Position numbers and translations under genes: made by a program
Shown here: positions 1 to 5,556 of the stretch, in pieces
How the letters are laid out: each line of letters starts with the position of its first letter
Numbering within the stretch: the stretch's first letter is position 1
Notes under the pieces: model-generated
What the model saw: the letters and a program-made list of their open reading frames with translations, nothing else
Told to the model about the DNA's origin: nothing
The model's database searches: none
NCBI GenBank assembly: GCA_007131525.1
Contig: SLQK01000304.1
Span: forward strand, 1 to 5,861
DNA: 5,861 nucleotides
DNA from: Nitriliruptoraceae bacterium
GTDB lineage: Bacteria > Actinomycetota > Nitriliruptoria > Nitriliruptorales > Nitriliruptoraceae
Reading direction: 5' to 3'

Positions 1-101
1 ATACAGCGCCCGAGGGCGCCCACCGCCACCGATGCGGCCCATGGCCTGCGAGGACACCCCCACGGCGCGGGGATGCCCACAGCACACGACATCAGCGCAG
101 G
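1..101. other. Left edge, no supported gene
   Basis: No gene can be supported here. One plus-strand frame is open from the window edge to a TGA at 163-165 (54 codons). It runs through the terminator-like hairpin at 102-138 and has no recognisable motif, so it could be the tail of a convergent gene or chance. The minus strand offers GTG/ATG codons near the edge that might begin a further gene outside the window, but too little is visible to judge. Confidence 0.3.
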
Positions 102-138
102 GCTGATCGACCTGGCGATGACCGCCAGGTCGATGAGC
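102..138 (-). terminator. Strong hairpin downstream of the HNH gene, probable terminator
   Basis: A perfect 12-bp inverted repeat (ATCGACCTGGCG at 106-117, its complement at 123-134) encloses a 5-nt loop. After one G-G mismatch the stem continues for three more pairs, 102-104 with 136-138. It starts about 40 nt past the HNH gene's stop codon, the normal place for a terminator. There is no T-tract on either strand. U-less stems are common in high-GC actinobacteria, but this one could also act as a 3'-end stabiliser. A shorter rival hairpin (ATCAGC 91-96 with GCTGAT 102-107) shares bases with it. Confidence 0.6.
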
Positions 139-177
139 GCGGCCGGCAGGGCCGAGGGAGACTGAAGCCTGACCCCG

Positions 178-1881
178 TCAGCTCCCCGGGAGCTCGAGCT
201 GCTGTGACCCCGGTGGCCCCGGTGGATCAGCACCGGAACCTCCGACGCCCTCCTCGCGCGCCACCACCTCCTCAACAGCCGGTGGCTGAGGGTCCGGAGC
301 TCGGCCCCGGGGTGGAGGGGGTTGCGGGTCTGGTCCCGGATCCTCAGGCTCGCCGCCGGAGCTCGACGCCGCAGCAGCAGCCTCGGAGCCTGACCAGGTG
401 GACGAGGGCGCAGGCACCGATGGTGATCCTGGGCCCGCGGGCTGGACCGCTCCGGGCGCGCTGTCAGGAGGCGAGGAGTCGGCTAGCGCAGAGTTCCGCG
501 GCGGGGCGTCGGCTAGCGGGGCGCCAGGCGGCGGGGCGCCAGGCGGCGGGGAGTCAGGCGGCGGGGAGTCACTCACCGCCGGCAGTCCGCCTTCACCGCG
601 CTCGATCGTGACCTGTCGGCCCTCGATCCGCACGGAGAAGGAACCCTGGTCGAACCGACGATGGTGGCGCCGACAGAGCAGCATGCTGTTGTCCAGTGAC
701 AGCTTCCCGCCCCGCGTGAAGGACCGGTTGCCATGCGCAACGTCGCACCAGGAGGCCGGGGCATCGCAGCCCTCCCAGACGCAGCCTCCATCGCGCAGCA
801 TCAGCGCCCGCCAGAGACCGACCGGGACCGTGCGAACCGACTTCGACACCTCCATGGGTACCGCCTGCTCGTCCAGCACGAGACGGAACATCTCGCAGTC
901 ATCGACGAGGTTGCGGACCTCCCGGCCGGTGACCGTCTGCCCCGATCCGAGGAAGCGCCCGGTGGTGAGCTCGGGAGAGGTGGACAGGGCTGCGTACTCA
1001 GCGGCGGTGAAGACGACCATCACCTGCGGTCGCTCGCCGTGGTTCGTCGGGGCGTCACCGACCCGGAGCGCGGCGGCACACAGTTGCTCGAAAGCATCCG
1101 CGCCCCGCTGAGCCGGCGTTCGCCGCTCACCTGGGGTATCCGGGCGCCGGAACGCGCTGAAGGCGACGCGCGCCTGCTCCGCAGCAGCACCGTAGAGGAG
1201 CCCGGAGAAGGCGAACCCGCCGTCCTCGGTCGTGGTGGCGCGGAGCGAGCGGGCGCGGTGCTGCCGGGTCTCGTCCGTGGCGAGCGCCTGGGGTCGTTCA
1301 CGACCCAGCAGCTCCCGGGCTGCGCGCCCGAAGGCACCCGCCTCCAGCCGACCAGCCAGCTCGAGGAGCTCCGCCTCGACCTCGGCGCGTCGCTCCGGTG
1401 GGATGTCGGCGAGGATCTTGGCGATCAGCTGGGCGTGCCGAGGAGCGACCTGCCCCTCCGCCATCGCCCGCCCGGTGGCCTCGTGGTCACGAGCCGCCCG
1501 GCCGGCCGCGATCTGCTGCTTGATCTCCGAGTGCGTGACCTGCTGCTGCTCGGCGAGGCGGCGTTGGCGGTCCTGGACCGCGGCACCGAGAGGCGTCCGG
1601 TCGGCGCGGGACGCAGCTCGGGCGACGGCGGCGGCCGCAGCGCGCGACCGCACACCCTCGAGCTGCAGGAGTGGACGACGGACCCGTGACAGCAGTGACT
1701 CGAGCTCCTCATCGGCGAGCTCATCGACGGTGACCCCGGCGAGGCGCTGAACGGCCGCCTCGGCCGCGCACAGCGCAGCCTCGCAGTCCGGACCGTCCGA
1801 GGCCGCCGTCGGCACGCTCACATCGTTCGCGCCGTCGTCGTGCGGGCCGGACACGTCCCGAGCACTGCTCCCCGTCGCCAC
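178..1881 (-). CDS. DUF222 / HNH endonuclease-like protein (13E12 repeat family)
   Basis: This 567-residue protein has the layout of the actinobacterial 13E12 family: an alpha-helical, Ala/Arg/Glu-rich DUF222 region (about 33-350) followed by an HNH nuclease module (about 357-412). In the HNH part, C367-x4-C372 and C403-x2-H406 look like zinc ligands. H383, N398 and H407 fit the H-N-H residues, and the LLCRRHH box is typical. The usual 'HHI' before the loop reads AHG here, and the usual final 'VHE' reads FDQ, so this is a variant of the motif. Residues 435-567 form a disordered tail rich in Pro, Ser, Gly and acidic residues, longer than the family needs. The start is GTG with AGGA 9 nt upstream; the gene ends in TGA. 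A promoter with a LexA box lies just upstream, so DNA-damage induction is expected. Family biochemistry is poorly known; DNA binding or cleavage is inferred from the HNH fold. In M. tuberculosis, copies of this family lie in REP13E12 repeats, one of which hosts prophage phiRv1. Confidence 0.92.
   Translation of the reverse strand: MATGSSARDVSGPHDDGANDVSVPTAASDGPDCEAALCAAEAAVQRLAGVTVDELADEELESLLSRVRRPLLQLEGVRSRAAAAAVARAASRADRTPLGAAVQDRQRRLAEQQQVTHSEIKQQIAAGRAARDHEATGRAMAEGQVAPRHAQLIAKILADIPPERRAEVEAELLELAGRLEAGAFGRAARELLGRERPQALATDETRQHRARSLRATTTEDGGFAFSGLLYGAAAEQARVAFSAFRRPDTPGERRTPAQRGADAFEQLCAAALRVGDAPTNHGERPQVMVVFTAAEYAALSTSPELTTGRFLGSGQTVTGREVRNLVDDCEMFRLVLDEQAVPMEVSKSVRTVPVGLWRALMLRDGGCVWEGCDAPASWCDVAHGNRSFTRGGKLSLDNSMLLCRRHHRRFDQGSFSVRIEGRQVTIERGEGGLPAVSDSPPPDSPPPGAPPPGAPLADAPPRNSALADSSPPDSAPGAVQPAGPGSPSVPAPSSTWSGSEAAAAASSSGGEPEDPGPDPQPPPPRGRAPDPQPPAVEEVVAREEGVGGSGADPPGPPGSQQLELPGS
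520..564 (-). repeat. 15-bp tandem repeat coding PPPGA/PPPDS
   Basis: Three 15-bp units in the 3' part of the HNH gene encode PPPDS-PPPGA-PPPGA (residues 440-454). Degenerate versions (PLADA, SALADS, PPDSAPG) follow downstream. The units probably arose by replication slippage in GC-rich DNA and only extend the disordered tail. Confidence 0.75.
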
Positions 1882-1890
1882 GTTGTCTCA

Positions 1891-1910
1891 TCCTGACCTG
1901 CCCCCAGGTC
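1891..1910 (-). promoter_or_regulatory. RBS of the HNH gene with abutting hairpin
   Basis: The Shine-Dalgarno AGGA (complement of 1891-1894) lies 9 nt before the GTG start at 1881. Directly upstream, GACCTG and CAGGTC (1895-1900 and 1905-1910) can pair around a 4-nt loop in the short leader. A stem this close to the Shine-Dalgarno could modulate translation, but six base pairs can occur by chance. Confidence 0.5.
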
Positions 1911-1919
1911 CTGACCCAC

Positions 1920-1947
1920 AGGATAGACGAACATACGTTCGAGTCAA
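1920..1947 (-). promoter_or_regulatory. Sigma-70-type promoter of the HNH gene
   Basis: Read on the minus strand, TTGACT (1947-1942) and TATCCT (1925-1920) are separated by 16 bp. Both hexamers are close to the housekeeping consensus, and this is the clearest promoter in the window. Transcription should begin near 1913, giving a leader of about 30 nt before the GTG at 1881. The spacer is filled by the LexA box, so repressor binding would exclude RNA polymerase. Confidence 0.78.
1927..1942. promoter_or_regulatory. LexA operator (SOS box)
   Basis: The plus strand reads A-CGAAC-ATAC-GTTCG-A. The mycobacterial SOS box is TCGAAC-N4-GTTCGA, so 11 of the 12 fixed positions match, and the inner CGAAC/GTTCG halves are a perfect inverted repeat. 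It also fits the Bacillus form CGAACRNRYGTTYC at all but its last base. The palindrome lies exactly between the -35 and -10 hexamers of the HNH gene's promoter, an ideal site for repression. LexA cleavage after DNA damage would release the gene. Confidence 0.85.
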
Positions 1948-2057
1948 GGGTGCCGACCGAAGAAGGGCCCAGGAACACGACAGGCGCACATGGCATCGCT
2001 CTGAGCGCACACGAGCACCGGCCGACGAGACCCGGACCGCAGCGGAGGTGACGCCGC

Positions 2058-2139
2058 CACCCCGCCAGCCGGGCTGCGTCCACCACCCCACCAGCCGGGC
2101 CGCGTCCACCACCCACCCCACCAGCCGGGCTGCGTCCAT
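2058..2139. repeat. Three direct 26-bp repeats after the cyclase gene
   Basis: Copies lie at 2058-2083, 2084-2109 and 2114-2139, with a 4-nt insertion (CACC) before the third. Any two copies differ at two positions. Each has a centre of the form CAGCC-G-GGCTG (one base changed in the middle copy), an odd-length palindrome. The block touches the stop codon of the diguanylate cyclase and ends about 110 bp upstream of the SOS promoter's -35 box. It may be a set of protein-binding sites, a read-through barrier or a slippage product. The 110 bp between repeats and promoter (1948-2057) show no gene. Confidence 0.85.
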
Positions 2140-3320
2140 CACACCGACGCGAGCTCGACCCCATCGACGACGACACGATCTCGACCGCCGTCCTTGGCGC
2201 GGTACAGCGCATGGTCGGCACGTCGCAGCAAGCCATCCTGATCGTCGCCGCAGCGGTGCTGCGCAACCCCCACCGAGAGGGTGACCGGTCGTGCGGCCGA
2301 GGGGCCCAGCCGGTTCGACCCGGTCGGCGACGCGCCCGGCTCGGTCGACCCGATCACCACCGGGCCCAGGCCGGTCGACGCACCGACCGGCAGGCAGACC
2401 TCGGCACGGACCTCGTCCAGCACCCGCTGCAGGCTCGCGACCGCGGCATCGGCCGTCGTCTCGGGCAGCACGACGAGCAGCTCATCCCCACCCCAGCGCC
2501 CGATCACGTCGGCGTCGCGCAGCAACCCGGGCATCACCGCGGCGACCGACCGCAGCACCTCGTCGCCAGCGAGGTGGCCGGCGGTGTCGTTGATCCGCTT
2601 GAAGTGGTCGACGTCGACGATCGCCAGGGTCAGGGGTCGGTCGTACCGATCGGCCAGCGCGAGCAACTCCTGGAGCCGCTCGTGGATCGCCCGTCGGTTC
2701 GGGAGGCCCGTCAACTGATCCGTGCGGGCCAAGGTGGCGTTGCCCTCGGCGCGGGCCCGCTCGAGGGCGACCTGCTCCTTCAACGTGGCCAGGGCGTACA
2801 GCAGGGCCACGCTCACCCCGGTGGTGACCCCGACCCGCACCAGGCCGACCACGTCCGAGGTCACCCCGACCCGGACCACCTCGGTCACGACCCGTGGGAG
2901 GACGACGGCCATGCACGCGAGCACGAACCCGCCCGCCACCAGGAGGCCGTGGCGAGCCGGCAGCGCCAGGTAGGCGATGATGCCGAGGATCACGACCCCC
3001 GGACCGATCGACTGGTTGACGATCTGCGCGGCGATCGACAGGTCGGGCTGGAGGTACAGCACCGCCGCCATCCGTACGAGCCACAGCACCGGGAGCGCCG
3101 ACAGGATGACACGTTCCGCGACGGTCGCCGAGATGCGATCGGTCAACAAGCCCAGGAACAGGATGCTGAGAACGACCAGCAGCAGGGGGTAGGTCACCCG
3201 CTGCAGGGGCTCCTCGTCCCAGCGGAGCCACAGCACGAGTGGAACGGTCGGCGCGGACAGGGCGATGGCACCGAGGTAGATCGCTCGTTTGGTGGCCTCC
3301 CATCCCCGACGGTCCGGCAT
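2139..3320 (-). CDS. Membrane-anchored diguanylate cyclase (GGDEF domain)
   Basis: The product should make cyclic di-GMP from two GTP at the inner face of the membrane. With the chosen start it has 393 residues. Six hydrophobic segments (about 13-34, 44-60, 71-90, 106-121, 125-142, 158-178) form an unassigned membrane sensor, followed by a short charged helix and a GGDEF domain (about 198-387). Visible in order are DQLTGLPNR (201-209), the metal-binding DVDHFKRIND stretch (236-245), the inhibitory I-site RDAD (268-271) exactly five residues before the signature GGDEL (277-281), SVGVA (349-353) and ALYRAK (371-376). The signature ends in Leu rather than Phe, which should be tolerated; the domain otherwise looks active and feedback-inhibited. 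A Gly/Ser/Pro-rich insertion (about 310-344) precedes the SVGVA strand. No EAL domain is present. The ATG at 3320 is chosen because GGAGGAGG lies 5 nt upstream; a GTG at 3413 would add 31 residues that look non-coding. The gene follows the exporter by 199 nt. Confidence 0.94.
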   Translation of the reverse strand: MPDRRGWEATKRAIYLGAIALSAPTVPLVLWLRWDEEPLQRVTYPLLLVVLSILFLGLLTDRISATVAERVILSALPVLWLVRMAAVLYLQPDLSIAAQIVNQSIGPGVVILGIIAYLALPARHGLLVAGGFVLACMAVVLPRVVTEVVRVGVTSDVVGLVRVGVTTGVSVALLYALATLKEQVALERARAEGNATLARTDQLTGLPNRRAIHERLQELLALADRYDRPLTLAIVDVDHFKRINDTAGHLAGDEVLRSVAAVMPGLLRDADVIGRWGGDELLVVLPETTADAAVASLQRVLDEVRAEVCLPVGASTGLGPVVIGSTEPGASPTGSNRLGPSAARPVTLSVGVAQHRCGDDQDGLLRRADHALYRAKDGGRDRVVVDGVELASV

Positions 3321-3325
3321 GCTGG

Positions 3326-3333
3326 CCTCCTCC
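3326..3333 (-). promoter_or_regulatory. Strong Shine-Dalgarno of the diguanylate cyclase
   Basis: GGAGGAGG (complement of 3326-3333) ends 5 nt before the ATG at 3320. It is the best ribosome-binding site in the window. It decides the start in favour of 3320 over the in-frame GTG at 3413 (which has a weaker GAGG) and the ATG at 3395. Confidence 0.8.
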
Positions 3334-3335
3334 GA

Positions 3336-3401
3336 GCCGGGCGACCCCGGCACGACACGTGCTCCGTGGACCAGCTTGCCGCAGACCTGTGTCATCGACA
3401 C
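3336..3401 (-). other. Possible structured leader of the diguanylate cyclase
   Basis: If translation starts at 3320, the RNA just upstream can form GCCGGG-GTCG-CCCGGC (3351-3336), two bases from the Shine-Dalgarno. It can also form GCACG-TGT-CGTGC (3362-3350), which competes for two bases, and GTGTC-GAT-GACAC (3401-3389). Each stem is short and could be chance in GC-rich DNA. No clear promoter is visible in 3321-3519, so read-through from the exporter gene is plausible. Confidence 0.3.
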
Positions 3402-3519
3402 CCCCTGCGCCACTCATCACCTCGTCCCGACCCACCGCACGCCGCGGGCACGACAACGCCGAGGTGGCACGACGGACCGGGCCGGGGCGGGCGACGTCCC
3501 CCGCGTTGCGAGGTCGGCG

Positions 3520-5460
3520 TCAGACGGCAGCGCGGTCGTCGGGCCGCGGGCCCGGTAGCAGCTTCGCGGTGAGCTCGCCGCCCACGACCAGCCCGAGCAG
3601 GACCCCGAGCGCGATCCCCACCATCGAGGTGCCCATGGTCACCAGCGAGTCGATGCCCTGGAGCCGGTCCTCGTCGAGGAAGCTGGTGATGCCGGCGAGC
3701 CCGAGCGCGCCGGGAACCAGGAGCCAGAAGCCCGGCATGAAGCTGACCAGTGCCGGGGGCCCGTGCTCCTGCCTCGCCGCCACCATGGCGACCGGCGTCA
3801 TCGCCAGCGCACCGAAGAACGCCGACAGCGTGGCCCCGAAGAACAGCCCGCCGAGAACCTGGCCGGCGTAGGCGACATACAGGACGACGAGGATCCAGGG
3901 CAGCGACGCGCGGCGGACCCCGTGGAACACCACCATCCCGATGCCGAACACCGCGACCCCGACCCACGGTTCCAGGACGCTGACCGCCGTGCTGGTCGCC
4001 TCGGTCACCTGCGCGGCCGGGACGCCGAGGAGCTGGGCGGCGGCGATGATCCCGAGTGCGAGCAGCACCAGCCGGAGCATCCCGGCCGCCAGCCGACCCG
4101 AGCCCGAGATGACGTGTCCGGTCGACAGCTCGAACACCGCGGTCGTCAGCACAGCGCCGGGGAGGAAGGCGATCAGCGGTGCGACCAGCGGCGGGAACAC
4201 GGCCAGCTCCGGGAGCAGGCGCCCGAGCCCGAACACCACGGCAGCAACGGCGAAGGCGGCGACCACGGGGAGGACCGGCTGGTAGGACCCGCGCAGGCGG
4301 TGGCTGGCGAGCTGTAGGGAACCCACGGCGATGCCGAGTCCGGTGGCGACCACGAGCTCGAGGACGCCACCTCGAAGGAGCATCGCCAGCCCGACCGTCA
4401 GCAGGACGTACCCGCCGAGCCGGACCCGGTCGGACCTCGGCGGCGGACGCTCCCGGGCGGCAGCGATCGCCGCGATGCCCTCCGCCGGCGTCAGGCGCCC
4501 CTGCTCCGCGGCCGTGGCCACCCGCACCACCTCGTCGACCTGGTCCAGACGGAACCCCTGCTGGCCTGCCGGTGCGACCTCCGTCTCGACGGAGCCGCCC
4601 TCGGGGATGGACACGATCAGGGCCGTTGGCAGGACCATGATGCCCACATGCGCCGCGCCGTAGGCCGCGGCGATCCGTTGCAGCACATCGTGGACGTTCC
4701 CGACGGCATCTCCGCTGTCGATCAGGGCCCGGCCAACCTCGAGGAGCAGATCCAGGGTCCCTCGGTCCACCTGCTCCACCTCGCTGACGCCCGGGACTGG
4801 GCGCGACAGCGGCGGATGGGCGGACGGCGGAGGGGCGGACGGCGGAGGGGCGGACGGCGGAGGGGCGGAGGGTGGCAGAGCCGCCGGCAGCTCCGCACCG
4901 TCACCGGTGTCCGTCGTCGCGGTGGTCCCCCGCAGCGGCATCGTCGGCGCCGACGCTGGCTCTCGATGGTGCGGCGGCCGCTTCGCCTGCCGCGTCAGCG
5001 CGATGACGCCGACCAGCAGGACCGCGGCCGCCAGCAGGATGGAGCCCAGCGGGATGGTGGACGAGCGCACGGCAGGGACGGTTGGCCCAGGGGCCGGACG
5101 GGTCTCCTCGTCCTCCTCGTCGACATCCTCGTCCTCCGCGTCGACGTCCTCTCCGTCGTCGGGCGCCACCTCGTCATCGGGCGCCACCTCGTCATCGTCG
5201 ATCGGGGCATCGTCAGGCACCGTCCCGTCAGCTGGGTCGGGCTCCTCCCCCGACGGGGCCGGATCCCCCGGCTCCGCCACACCCGTGGCCGGGTCCGGGT
5301 CCGCCTCGCCGTCCGCGGCCAGCCGCAGCACACCGACCGAGCCCGGTGATCCGCCCTCCCAGGCATCGGCACCGGTCCCCGACACCGCGACGGCCGCCGC
5401 GCAGCCCAGCGCTGCCACGACGATCGACGACCACCTACGGCAGGTCCGCGACCGGAGCAC
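3520..5460 (-). CDS. thrE: ThrE-family threonine/serine exporter with fused N-terminal ectodomain
   Basis: Residues 230-640 match the threonine/serine exporter family, which expels small hydroxy amino acids using the proton gradient. A soluble part (232-340, with LLLEVGRALIDSGDAVGNVH) is followed by about ten membrane helices between 348 and 630. The family's PG-containing helices appear twice: IAFLPGAVLTT (430-440) and FMPGFWLLVPGALGL (574-588). The Corynebacterium glutamicum ThrE has 489 residues; this one has 646 because of an added N-terminus. That addition is a signal peptide (1-33, basic start, hydrophobic core, ADA before a likely cut), an outside segment that is over half Asp/Glu between 83 and 120, a membrane helix (137-155) followed by basic residues, and a cytoplasmic linker with PPPSA repeats (196-214). 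The start is GTG at 5460; an in-frame TGA two codons upstream rules out a longer form, and no good Shine-Dalgarno is seen. Substrate is inferred from family only; the gene could be a paralogue of another specificity. Confidence 0.92.
   Translation of the reverse strand: MLRSRTCRRWSSIVVAALGCAAAVAVSGTGADAWEGGSPGSVGVLRLAADGEADPDPATGVAEPGDPAPSGEEPDPADGTVPDDAPIDDDEVAPDDEVAPDDGEDVDAEDEDVDEEDEETRPAPGPTVPAVRSSTIPLGSILLAAAVLLVGVIALTRQAKRPPHHREPASAPTMPLRGTTATTDTGDGAELPAALPPSAPPPSAPPPSAPPPSAHPPLSRPVPGVSEVEQVDRGTLDLLLEVGRALIDSGDAVGNVHDVLQRIAAAYGAAHVGIMVLPTALIVSIPEGGSVETEVAPAGQQGFRLDQVDEVVRVATAAEQGRLTPAEGIAAIAAARERPPPRSDRVRLGGYVLLTVGLAMLLRGGVLELVVATGLGIAVGSLQLASHRLRGSYQPVLPVVAAFAVAAVVFGLGRLLPELAVFPPLVAPLIAFLPGAVLTTAVFELSTGHVISGSGRLAAGMLRLVLLALGIIAAAQLLGVPAAQVTEATSTAVSVLEPWVGVAVFGIGMVVFHGVRRASLPWILVVLYVAYAGQVLGGLFFGATLSAFFGALAMTPVAMVAARQEHGPPALVSFMPGFWLLVPGALGLAGITSFLDEDRLQGIDSLVTMGTSMVGIALGVLLGLVVGGELTAKLLPGPRPDDRAAV
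4819..4875 (-). repeat. 15-bp tandem repeat coding PPPSA
   Basis: Nearly four 15-bp units encode PPSA-PPPSA-PPPSA-PPPSA (residues 196-214) in the linker between the extra membrane helix and the ThrE core. The copies are almost identical at DNA level, so this is recent expansion and copy number may vary between strains. Confidence 0.85.
5155..5190 (-). repeat. 18-bp duplication coding EVAPDD in the acidic ectodomain
   Basis: Two adjacent 18-bp units encode EVAPDD-EVAPDD (residues 91-102). They sit in the extremely acidic segment of the exporter's outside region, and the duplication lengthens that segment. Confidence 0.7.
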
Positions 5461-5464
5461 GGTT

Positions 5465-5556
5465 CAGGTCCGGCGAGCGGACGACAGGGCGAGCGACGTC
5501 GGCGCGCCAACGGGCGCACCGGTCCCCGTCCACGCCGGTGGGCGCCCCCGGACCTG
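5465..5556 (-). other. Possible folded leader of the exporter gene
   Basis: On the minus strand CAGGTCCGG (5556-5548) is perfectly complementary to CCGGACCTG (5473-5465), which ends 4 nt before the GTG start. Between them, 5547-5535 and 5522-5512 form a second stem (6 + 5 pairs with a 2-nt bulge, 12-nt loop). The closed multi-stem shape and the lack of a visible Shine-Dalgarno suggest translational control. It matches no riboswitch class I know. A single 9-bp match at this distance is not unlikely in such GC-rich sequence. Confidence 0.3.

Noticed and set aside
178..576. Frameshift creating the long tail of the HNH protein
   Set aside because: The tail keeps one frame with consistent Pro/Ser/Glu composition and ends in a stop followed by a terminator-like stem, so a genuine disordered tail is simpler.
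828..846. Second SOS-like sequence (CGAAC...TTCGAC)
   Set aside because: The half sites do not keep the CGAAC-N4-GTTCG arrangement, and it lies inside the HNH coding region.
733..1689. Long plus-strand open frame of 318 codons opposite the HNH gene
   Set aside because: It mirrors the DUF222 gene; the product is Arg/Gly-rich with no motif, as expected of antisense frames in high-GC DNA.
2058..2139. CRISPR array
   Set aside because: The three copies are nearly back to back with no unique spacers, and no cas genes are nearby.
1888..2142. Small minus-strand frame of 84 codons overlapping the cyclase stop, with repeated DAARLVGW
   Set aside because: The peptide repeat only reflects the DNA repeats, the last copy is out of phase, and the frame runs through the SOS promoter and leader of the HNH gene.
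3321..3420. Cyclic di-GMP riboswitch (GEMM) before the diguanylate cyclase
   Set aside because: There is a faint likeness in GGCAAGC and GCCGGGGTCGCC, but the GNRA-capped stem and conserved GCAAAGCC receptor are missing.
2211..3572. Plus-strand open frame of 453 codons opposite the cyclase
   Set aside because: The translation is Arg/Gln/His/Asp-rich shadow sequence, while the minus strand has a full GGDEF domain.
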